From NCBI GenBank assembly GCA_050117725.1, contig JASFME010000163.1, positions 1 through 5,260 on the forward strand: 5,260 nt of DNA. Direction: 5' to 3'. The notes under the pieces were generated by a model that was not told the DNA's origin, ran no database searches, and worked only from the letters and a program-made list of their open reading frames with translations. Made by a program: the position numbers and the translations under genes. The stretch comes from JASFJH01 sp050117725. Its GTDB lineage: Bacteria > Pseudomonadota > Gammaproteobacteria > AKS1. This document shows, piece after piece, positions 1 to 4,278 of this stretch (position 1 is its first letter; each line of letters begins with the position of its first letter).

Positions 1-360
1 CGCGAGTTCCTTTTGCAACAGTGCAGGTGCTTCCGGCTTGTAAAACAGCCGGCTTTCAAAATCGAGGCCCGGCGACAGATCAAGGTAGGCGTGCGTGGGC
101 CGGGCGAAACAATACACGCAACCATGTTCGCAACCCTTGTACGGATTGATGGAGCGATCAAACGGTACATCCGGTGACTGGTTGTAACTGATGATCGTCT
201 TGCTTGCATCCACGGTCAGGGATGTGACCAGGCTTTCCAGGGGTTGTTCCAGACTACCCCAGCCATCGTCGATCACTTCACGGCTGTGGCCCGTGTAACG
301 ATTGTCCGGTGACAAGGTCGCGCCGCGACCGCGTCGTGCATCCTGTCCGCCCTTTGCCAT
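1..360 (-). CDS. PA0069-family radical SAM protein (N-terminal part; continues past left edge)
   Basis: Reading leftward from ATG at 360-358, 120 codons are open to the window edge. The radical SAM cluster motif is intact: C77, C81 and C84 (CEHGCVYC) inside NPYKGCEHGCVYCFARPTHA, followed by a YLDLSPGLDFE stretch. These flanks match, from memory, the PA0069 family of radical SAM proteins, distant relatives of spore photoproduct lyase. The three cysteines would bind a 4Fe-4S cluster that cleaves S-adenosylmethionine. The substrate of this family is not established as far as I know. The first 35 residues are basic and glycine-rich (KGGQDARRGRGA), as is usual in the family, which supports this start, although no strong ribosome binding site precedes it. 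Family members are roughly 350 residues, so about two thirds lies outside. The antitoxin-like gene lies 148 nt upstream on the same strand. The family call is secure; the function is not. Confidence 0.9.
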   Translation of the reverse strand, partial: MAKGGQDARRGRGATLSPDNRYTGHSREVIDDGWGSLEQPLESLVTSLTVDASKTIISYNQSPDVPFDRSINPYKGCEHGCVYCFARPTHAYLDLSPGLDFESRLFYKPEAPALLQKELA

Positions 361-508
361 TGTCTCAGAACCCTGAACGTGTACCCTGTGCAATAGAATA
401 TCAACCGCCCCGACGCGCGGTTCAGTATCGGGCACGATCCGAATGGTGCGCTACTGGCAACGTTATGCTCGGGCCACAAAGGCGATCAATTGTAATGCGG
501 AGGAATGA
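361..508. other. Intergenic gap between the two leftmost minus-strand genes
   Basis: This stretch of 148 nt lies between the stop of the antitoxin-like gene and the start of the radical SAM gene. I see no convincing intrinsic terminator and no strong promoter, so readthrough into the radical SAM gene is possible but not shown. On the minus strand a TTGATA sequence (about 410-405) could be a -35 element, but no matching -10 box sits at good spacing. A short CCCGA/TCGGG inverted repeat with a 13-nt loop (about 411-433) lacks a T-tract. Confidence 0.4.
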
Positions 509-913
509 TCAAACCTTGCTTGAACCGTGGACATGCCAGTCCCAGGCACAATCGAGATGGCCTCGCACCGCCATGATACCGTTCAGACCGTCTTCGAGCA
601 TGGCATGTACCGGCGGGCGATCCTGGAAACGGTTATTCCGTCGACGCATCCACATCGCGCCGGCCTGTTCATTCAACGGGTTCGAGGTATGCAAGGCATC
701 GGCGATACCGAGCAGGTGCTCGATACGTTCATCGATCGCCCCACCCTCCGGCAGGGGTTTGACACCTTCGCGCATACCGCGAATTGCGCGCGTGCGCGTG
801 CTGTCTGGCAGGGCCAGCATGTCGATTTTGTCAGCATCGGACACGCCCCAGTCATCCAGCATCTGAATGATAAGCGGGGTCAGGTCGAGACGTTGCTGCG
901 GGGAAAACTGCAT
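509..913 (-). CDS. Xre/MbcA/ParS-family antitoxin-like protein (DUF2384 type), no adjacent RES toxin
   Basis: This 134-residue cytoplasmic protein starts at ATG 913-911. Its N-terminal half (residues about 5-50) carries a helical segment with WGVSDADKIDMLALP and STRTRAIRGM, matching the HTH-like part of the family. The C-terminal half (about 60-125) has the toxin-binding domain pattern: RIEHLLGIADAL, then MWMRRRNNRFQDRPPVHAML, then an MAVRGHLDCAWDW end. In characterised pairs such as MbcTA and ParST, this domain neutralises a RES-domain toxin that attacks NAD or modifies another target, and the antitoxin represses its own promoter. No RES gene exists in any frame of the window: the next gene downstream is the radical SAM protein. 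The frame stays open upstream to ATG 1069, but those extra 52 residues are atypical and would consume the divergent promoter region. The ribosome binding site before 913 is weak, so the exact start is moderately certain. It may act as a solitary regulator. Confidence 0.82.
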   Translation of the reverse strand: MQFSPQQRLDLTPLIIQMLDDWGVSDADKIDMLALPDSTRTRAIRGMREGVKPLPEGGAIDERIEHLLGIADALHTSNPLNEQAGAMWMRRRNNRFQDRPPVHAMLEDGLNGIMAVRGHLDCAWDWHVHGSSKV

Positions 914-1071
914 AAAAAGTACCAGCTGTTGCGATGTAATACTGGCAAAGTTTACCACAGCACCAACCAGTTTGCCGGCAGTAGCCTTCCTGTTTATAGG
1001 GATATGGCAAGCCGATTGGCACTGTATAATGCTGCGGCAGGCAGTATGACAAAAACACAGGGGGAACACAG
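914..1071. promoter_or_regulatory. Divergent promoter region between antitoxin-like gene and oxidoreductase
   Basis: These 158 nt separate two divergently transcribed genes and should hold both promoters. Rightward, there is a perfect TATAAT at 1025-1030, 41 nt before the oxidoreductase start. The position 17 nt upstream (1002-1007, ATATGG) is a poor -35 element, so an activator may be needed. Leftward, only weak candidates are seen: TATTAC at about 941-946 with TTGGTG 19 nt upstream. If the antitoxin-like protein binds DNA as its relatives do, this is the natural place for its operator, but I found no clear long palindrome here. Confidence 0.45.
1059..1064 (+). promoter_or_regulatory. Ribosome binding site of the oxidoreductase gene
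   Basis: AGGGGG lies 7 nt before ATG 1072. It fixes this start over the neighbouring overlapping frames that are also open here. Confidence 0.7.
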
Positions 1072-2070
1072 ATGCGAGCCATAACCATCACCACGCCAGG
1101 TGACAGTCAGGTGCTGAACATGGCGGACATGCCTGAGCCAGCACTGAAGAGGGACTCCCAGTTACTGGTGCGGCTCAAGGCAGCCGGTATCAATCCGATT
1201 GACACGAAGATCCGCGGCGCCATGGATCGTTTCCCGGTGCAAAATCCCTGCATCCTCGGTTGCGACGGGGCAGGCATCGTCGAGGCCGTCGGCACACAGG
1301 TTAAACGCTTCCGCCCCGGTGATGAAGTGTACTTCTGCCAGCCCCCTTTTAACGATCGACAGGGCACCTACGCCGAACTGTGTGTCGTTGATGAAGCCTT
1401 TGTCGCGCCCAAACCAAAGTCACTGGATTTTGCCCATGCCGCCGCCGCACCGCTCGTGCTGATCACGGCATGGGAAGCACTGTACGATCGCGCCTGGCTC
1501 GAAGATGCGCAACGTGTCCTGATCCATGCCGGTGCCGGCGGGGTCGGTCATGTTGCCATCCAGCTGGCCAGGGCCGCTGGTGCCAGCGTGGCCACCACGG
1601 TAAGCACACCGGACAAGGCAGCGCTGGTCGCGGCACTCGGTGCCGACAAGGTCATCCGTTACCGTGATGAAGATGTGGTACAGGCGGTCATGGCCTGGAG
1701 CGAAGGTACAGGTGCCGATATCGTGTTCGATACGCTCGGTGACGATGTCTTCAAACTCAGCGTCAGTTGCGCAAAGCTGTATGGCCAGCTTGTCACGATC
1801 CTGACCCCACCGCCTGATATGGACTGGAGCGAGGCCCGCCTGAGAAACCTGAGTGTCAGCCAGGAACTTATGCTCAGCCCGACCCTGCTCGAAGCAACCG
1901 ATGCGCAACGTCTGCAGGGCAACATTCTCAGGCAATGCACGCGCCTGTTCGATAACGATGAACTCAAGATCGTGGTGGCGAAACAATTCAGCCTGGAACA
2001 GGCCGCCGAGGCGCATCGCTTTCTCGAGGACGAACACCCGGCCGGCAAGCTCGTGCTGACGATCGACTAG
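1072..2070 (+). CDS. Quinone oxidoreductase-like, zinc-free MDR-family NAD(P)H dehydrogenase
   Basis: This complete 332-residue protein has the length and order of QOR-type medium-chain dehydrogenases. The GroES-like domain (about 25-125) includes AGINPIDTKIRG (NPxD at 41-44) and GCDGAGIVEAVG (63-74). The Rossmann domain (about 145-270) has the nucleotide-binding loop AGAGGVG at 153-159, then LGADKVI at 189-195. The C-terminal HPAGKLVL is typical of the family. The cysteine cluster that binds structural zinc in true zinc alcohol dehydrogenases is absent, so it is expected to use NAD(P)H to reduce quinones, enones or similar electrophiles in the cytoplasm, without bound zinc. The exact substrate cannot be read from sequence. 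A good Shine-Dalgarno sequence precedes the start. It is transcribed alone: the antitoxin-like gene diverges upstream, and an inverted repeat follows 16 nt after the stop. Family certain; specific activity inferred. Confidence 0.92.
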   Translation: MRAITITTPGDSQVLNMADMPEPALKRDSQLLVRLKAAGINPIDTKIRGAMDRFPVQNPCILGCDGAGIVEAVGTQVKRFRPGDEVYFCQPPFNDRQGTYAELCVVDEAFVAPKPKSLDFAHAAAAPLVLITAWEALYDRAWLEDAQRVLIHAGAGGVGHVAIQLARAAGASVATTVSTPDKAALVAALGADKVIRYRDEDVVQAVMAWSEGTGADIVFDTLGDDVFKLSVSCAKLYGQLVTILTPPPDMDWSEARLRNLSVSQELMLSPTLLEATDAQRLQGNILRQCTRLFDNDELKIVVAKQFSLEQAAEAHRFLEDEHPAGKLVLTID

Positions 2071-2086
2071 CATTCCCAATCAATCC

Positions 2087-2106
2087 GGTCAGGTCGTGAC
2101 CTGACC
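2087..2106. repeat. Inverted repeat after the oxidoreductase gene
   Basis: GGTCAGGTC and GACCTGACC form a 9-bp perfect inverted repeat around a central GT, starting 17 nt past the stop. No T-tract follows (next bases CTGACGATATGG), so it is not a classical intrinsic terminator. It could protect the 3' end of the mRNA, mark a Rho-dependent end, or be a protein-binding palindrome for the downstream gene. Confidence 0.6.
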
Positions 2107-2118
2107 CTGACGATATGG

Positions 2119-2138
2119 ATTAGGACCTTCGGACTAAT
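2119..2138. repeat. Imperfect inverted repeat
   Basis: ATTAG (2119-2123) pairs with CTAAT (2134-2138), with inner CC/GG pairs (2126-2127 and 2131-2132) around a TTC loop and a small internal bulge. It abuts the next hairpin at base 2138. Too weak to stand alone as a functional claim. Confidence 0.35.
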
Positions 2139-2159
2139 AAGTATATAAGGATATACTTA
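2138..2159. repeat. AT-rich perfect hairpin upstream of the small exported protein gene
   Basis: TAAGTATAT (2138-2146) and ATATACTTA (2151-2159) form a perfect 9-bp inverted repeat around AAGG. This AT-rich patch contrasts with the surrounding GC-richer DNA. Its right arm contains TATACT (2152-2157), a possible -10 box 115 nt before the next start, though the -35 position (2129-2134, TCGGAC) is poor. It may be an operator overlapping a promoter, or an RNA hairpin in a leader. Confidence 0.5.
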
Positions 2160-2261
2160 CGTATCTTGTCGCAGTTTACCGATACCGTAATTTTCCACCA
2201 CCGCCTACTCTTTTCCCTGGCAACACAGTACAGCGTTTCACATTCACAGAAACACCAGCCC

Positions 2262-2268
2262 GGGGGTG
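2262..2268 (+). promoter_or_regulatory. Ribosome binding site of the small exported protein gene, possibly in a weak hairpin
   Basis: GGGGGTG lies 4 nt before ATG 2273 and sets the start. ACACC (2252-2256) can pair with GGTGT (2265-2269) across this site, a 5-bp hairpin that could partly hide it. The hairpin effect is inference. Confidence 0.5.
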
Positions 2269-2272
2269 TCAC

Positions 2273-2488
2273 ATGAAAACACTGAAGAGTATTGTTCTTA
2301 CCGCAGGCCTGATCGTTAGTGGTAACACCATGGCGACGGATAACTGTCCGCTCGAACTACCCACCGAAAAACTGCTCGACTGCATCGTCGTGGAAGGTGC
2401 CGGTGACTGGTATCCGACCGAGGCAGTACTGGCGGAAATTCGGGCCGAAAAGGCCGCATCCAAAGTCGCTGCATCGGAAAACAATTAA
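2273..2488 (+). CDS. Small exported protein of unknown function (71 aa, two mature cysteines)
   Basis: The 71-residue product begins with a classic Sec signal peptide: K2 and K5, a hydrophobic core from about I7 to V15, then SGNTMA with likely signal peptidase I cleavage after A21. There is no lipobox. The mature part is about 50 residues: TDNCPLELPTEKLLDC, then IVVEGAGDWYP, then a charged Ala/Lys/Glu helix-like tail to N71. C25 and C37 are the only cysteines and could form a disulfide in the periplasm, or bind a metal or cofactor. A good ribosome binding site, the signal peptide, and the strong terminator 37 nt after the stop all support a real gene. It stands alone: the oxidoreductase ends 200 nt upstream and msrA converges. 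I do not recognise the family with confidence; the CPxxLPxxKLLDCIVVEGAG core looks like a conserved motif. Confidence 0.8.
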   Translation: MKTLKSIVLTAGLIVSGNTMATDNCPLELPTEKLLDCIVVEGAGDWYPTEAVLAEIRAEKAASKVAASENN

Positions 2489-2525
2489 ACGGCGACACGC
2501 GATCACTACCTGTCCGGAAAAGATG

Positions 2526-2554
2526 CACCCGTCACCTGTGACGGGTGTTTTTTT
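2526..2554 (+). terminator. Strong intrinsic terminator, shared by convergent genes
   Basis: CACCCGTCAC (2526-2535) and GTGACGGGTG (2538-2547) form a perfect 10-bp stem around CT, followed by seven T (2548-2554). This is a textbook Rho-independent terminator for the small exported protein gene. On the other strand the hairpin is followed by ATCTTTTCC, a poorer U-tract, so it may also slow transcription of msrA, whose last codons and stop lie inside the stem. Confidence 0.93.
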
Positions 2555-3197
2555 CATCATCAATCATATATTGGACACCCGTGCCCCCCAGTCCGCAGTA
2601 ACCCGCCGGGTTCTTGTGCAGGTATTGCTGGTGATAATCCTCGGCATAGTAGAATTCCGGCGCATCGAGTATTTCCGTGGTAATCGTGCCGCGTCCGGCC
2701 GCACGTAATGCCTCGTTGTAAACCTGCTTCGAGGCTTCGGCCAGCTGTTTTTGTTCGCTGTTATAACAATAAATCCCGGAACGGTATTGCGTGCCGATGT
2801 CATTGCCCTGCCGCATGCCCTGGGTCGGGTCATGTGCTTCCCAGAATACTTTCAACAACTGCTCGTAGCTGATTTTCCCGGGGTCATACACAACCAGTAC
2901 CACTTCATTGTGCCCGGTTTGCCCGGTGCACACTTCCTGGTAGGTCGGGTTGGGTGTATAGCCGGCGGCATAGCCAACGGCTGTGGAATAAACACCCTCG
3001 GTTTGCCAGAATTTGCGCTCCGCACCCCAGAAACAGCCCAGCCCGAACATCGCGAGTTGCATTTGCGCCGGGAACGGCGGTGAGAGTGGATTGTGATTGA
3101 CGGCATGACGTGATGGCACCGGCATGGGCGTATCACGGCCCGGCAGTGCCTCGTCGCTAGACGGCATAGCTGATTTATTACCCGAACCAAATATCAT
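2532..3197 (-). CDS. msrA: Peptide-methionine (S)-S-oxide reductase MsrA
   Basis: This 221-residue cytoplasmic enzyme reduces the S epimer of methionine sulfoxide, free or in proteins, using thioredoxin. The catalytic motif GCFWG lies at 54-58 with nucleophile C55. Other family blocks are present: GYTPNPTYQEVCTGQTGHNE (79-98), QGMRQGNDIGTQYRS (126-140), FYYAEDYHQQYLHKNPAGYC (182-201) and GLGGTGV (202-208). C201 matches the first recycling cysteine of E. coli MsrA (Cys198), while the position of the second (Cys206) is Q209. The N-terminal EALPGRDTPMPV matches the E. coli extension, and AGGA sits about 9 nt before ATG 3197, supporting this start. There is no signal peptide and no fused MsrB. 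It is transcribed alone, converging on the small exported protein gene; the stop codon falls within the shared terminator stem. Very close to the E. coli enzyme in layout and length (212 residues). Confidence 0.97.
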   Translation of the reverse strand: MIFGSGNKSAMPSSDEALPGRDTPMPVPSRHAVNHNPLSPPFPAQMQLAMFGLGCFWGAERKFWQTEGVYSTAVGYAAGYTPNPTYQEVCTGQTGHNEVVLVVYDPGKISYEQLLKVFWEAHDPTQGMRQGNDIGTQYRSGIYCYNSEQKQLAEASKQVYNEALRAAGRGTITTEILDAPEFYYAEDYHQQYLHKNPAGYCGLGGTGVQYMIDDEKNTRHR

Positions 3198-3324
3198 GTC
3201 ATCATCCTGTTATTATCCTGCGGTGCAATATGGTTTGGGCCACTCGCATAAAGTCACGCTGACTCCCATGCATGCAGTATAATGATTTTTTTTGGAGTGA
3301 AGCTAACAGTACGCCGGTTGTATT
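3198..3324. promoter_or_regulatory. Divergent promoter region between msrA and the small membrane genes
   Basis: Rightward, a perfect TATAAT stands at 3278-3283, 42 nt before the 36-residue ORF, with no good -35 hexamer at 16-18 nt spacing. It is followed by eight T (3286-3293) and GGAG (3294-3297), which is too far from either downstream start to serve as a ribosome binding site. Leftward, for msrA, only weak candidates are seen (for instance GATAAT at about 3220-3215). CATGCATG (about 3268-3274) is a short palindrome without known meaning. Confidence 0.4.
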
Positions 3325-3435
3325 ATGCAAAGCAAATCCAGGCCATCGCGCGGTTTTGTCCGCAAACTCATCCTTATCAAACTGCTGTTTATTATCGCTG
3401 TTGCCATTATTCTCTACCTGGCCTGGCCTGACTAA
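3325..3435 (+). CDS. Small single-pass membrane protein (36 aa), unknown function
   Basis: ATG 3325 to TAA 3433-3435 encodes 36 residues with a very basic N-terminus (K4, R6, R9, R13, K14), a hydrophobic stretch from about L15 to L32 interrupted by K19, and a short acidic end, AWPD. This is a typical layout for a one-helix inner membrane protein with the N-terminus in the cytoplasm. An in-frame TAA at 3304-3306 and no other start leave ATG 3325 as the only ATG start. The ribosome binding site is weak. A four-helix membrane protein starts 7 nt after its stop, which suggests an operon with coupled translation. The alternative is that this DNA is the N-terminal extension of the next gene in another frame (ATG 3272). 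That extension (NSSLSNCCLLSLLPLF and so on) looks less protein-like, so I favour the small gene. I do not recognise the family. Confidence 0.55.
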   Translation: MQSKSRPSRGFVRKLILIKLLFIIAVAIILYLAWPD

Positions 3436-3442
3436 CCGACTC

Positions 3443-3823
3443 ATGACGAAGAAACTTGCCACCATCACTATCGGCATCGCCATGCTGGCGGGCGGTTTGT
3501 ACTTCCTGTTTAACGACCCGGGCACTGGCCAAACACCACTGCAAACCATGAGCAGCAGGATCTTTTCCCTGCCTTTTTTGCTTGTTATTGCCGGACTGTT
3601 TGCCAGTCTGTATGGATTACTGGGCGGAGTGCGCTTCAGCAAGCCGGTGTATCTGCTGATTGGCGCAAGCATGTTTATTGCTGGAGCGAGCTTTGTGTAT
3701 GGCGACACAGGGATGCTACAAAATGGTGCACAAACGCGTGATGTGCTGTTCTCGCCGGGTATAGTCCTGATGGGCGCCAGCTTATATATAATTATCATGA
3801 CACTGCTTGGCAAGCGTATCTAG
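3443..3823 (+). CDS. Small four-helix membrane protein of unknown function (126 aa)
   Basis: From ATG 3443 the product is 126 residues with four likely transmembrane segments: about 5-23 (ATITIGIAMLAGGLYFLF), 43-61 (LPFLLVIAGLFASLYGLLG), 68-86 (PVYLLIGASMFIAGASF) and 103-122 (FSPGIVLMGASLYIIIMTLL). It ends GKRI. The loops are short, and the 1-2 and 3-4 loops (FNDPGTGQTPLQTMSSR and YGDTGMLQNGAQTRD) are polar and alike in length, so the protein may be two related helical hairpins. The frame is open back to ATG 3272 (183 residues), but the short start is preferred because it begins just before the first helix with a basic TKK, and because the 36-residue ORF fits the space before it. No clear ribosome binding site precedes 3443, consistent with coupling to that ORF. 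No catalytic motif or known family was recognised. Confidence 0.75.
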   Translation: MTKKLATITIGIAMLAGGLYFLFNDPGTGQTPLQTMSSRIFSLPFLLVIAGLFASLYGLLGGVRFSKPVYLLIGASMFIAGASFVYGDTGMLQNGAQTRDVLFSPGIVLMGASLYIIIMTLLGKRI

Positions 3824-3828
3824 CTTGC
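3810..3828. repeat. Short inverted repeat across the stop of the four-helix gene
   Basis: GCAAGC (3810-3815) and GCTTGC (3823-3828) form a 6-bp stem with a 7-nt loop that contains most of the TAG stop. No T-tract follows, so it is at best a weak terminator. Confidence 0.3.
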
Positions 3829-3852
3829 GCGAAACCGGACATTGAGTATATT
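3825..3852 (+). promoter_or_regulatory. Candidate sigma-70 promoter for the receiver gene
   Basis: TTGCGC (3825-3830) and TATATT (3847-3852) are separated by 16 nt and lie about 40 nt before the receiver start. Each matches most of the consensus. The receiver could instead be read through from the membrane genes, since no terminator separates them. Confidence 0.35.
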
Positions 3853-3891
3853 CAGAGACATTATCGATGGTTTATATGACAACTGATTCTT

Positions 3892-4275
3892 ATGAGTAAT
3901 ACAGAAAGCACCATTCTTGTCGTTGATGATGTCGAGGAGAATACCCTTCTCATCAGTCGCATGCTCAAACATGATAACTATCAGGTGCAAACCGCCAGTA
4001 ACGGCCGCGAGGCCTGCGATATTCTGAAGAGCGAACGCATTGATCTGGTCCTTCTCGACATCAATATGCCCTTCATCGACGGCATCACGGTACTGAAACA
4101 GAAGCAGGAAAACCCGGCGCTCGCCGCTATCCCGGTTGTGATGCTGACGGCACTCGACGATCCTGATACCGCACTCGAATGTATGCGCATCGGCGCCTGT
4201 GGCTTCGTCAGCAAACCATTCAGCCGGCACTCACTGACGCAGCAGATTAAATTCTGCCTGGAAAAAGTCACATAA
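3892..4275 (+). CDS. Stand-alone CheY-like response regulator receiver
   Basis: The 127-residue product is one receiver domain and nothing else. All key residues are present: acidic pair D12 and D13 (VVDDVEEN), phospho-acceptor D56 (LVLLDINMP), T86 (VVMLTALDD) and K108 (FVSKPFS). A cytoplasmic histidine kinase should phosphorylate D56. With no DNA-binding or enzymatic output domain, it must act by protein contact or pass phosphate onward, as CheY or Spo0F do. No kinase, phosphotransferase or chemotaxis gene is visible nearby, so its partner lies elsewhere. The start at 3892 has no clear Shine-Dalgarno sequence; the other nearby ATG (3876) is out of frame. The dehydrogenase gene on the other strand ends 3 nt past the receiver's stop, with no terminator between them. 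Identity as a receiver is certain; the pathway is unknown. Confidence 0.95.
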   Translation: MSNTESTILVVDDVEENTLLISRMLKHDNYQVQTASNGREACDILKSERIDLVLLDINMPFIDGITVLKQKQENPALAAIPVVMLTALDDPDTALECMRIGACGFVSKPFSRHSLTQQIKFCLEKVT

Positions 4276-4278
4276 GAT

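Noticed and set aside
498..575. Short plus-strand ORF (23 codons) from ATG 504 after GGAGG
   Set aside because: The Shine-Dalgarno sequence is nearly adjacent to the ATG, the peptide is low in protein-like character, and it overlaps the antitoxin-like gene on the other strand.
1017..1032. Sigma-54-like -24/-12 element (TGGCAC then TGC) before the oxidoreductase gene
   Set aside because: The GG-to-GC spacing is one base too long and the -12 TTGC block is not matched; the overlapping TATAAT is a better explanation.
914..1069. N-terminal extension of the antitoxin-like protein to ATG 1069
   Set aside because: The extra 52 residues do not look like the family, would overlap the oxidoreductase ribosome binding site on the other strand, and would leave no promoter space.
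309..1084. Long plus-strand open frames (309-866 and 527-1084) opposite the antitoxin-like gene
   Set aside because: The translations are rich in Arg, Pro and Ser without domain pattern, whereas the minus-strand frame gives a recognisable family; they are shadows.
1420..2079. 219-codon minus-strand frame within the oxidoreductase gene
   Set aside because: The plus-strand frame carries clear MDR motifs along its full length; the minus frame has no recognisable domain.
2273..2708. Plus-strand frame 2319-2708 and other frames around the small exported protein
   Set aside because: It runs through the terminator and into msrA antisense, with no start signal or domain.
3272..3442. 183-residue start for the four-helix protein
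   Set aside because: Its ATG lies 6 nt before the TATAAT box and has no ribosome binding site, and the extension is poor in protein-like character, while the 36-residue frame in the same DNA looks like a real membrane peptide. Not fully excluded.
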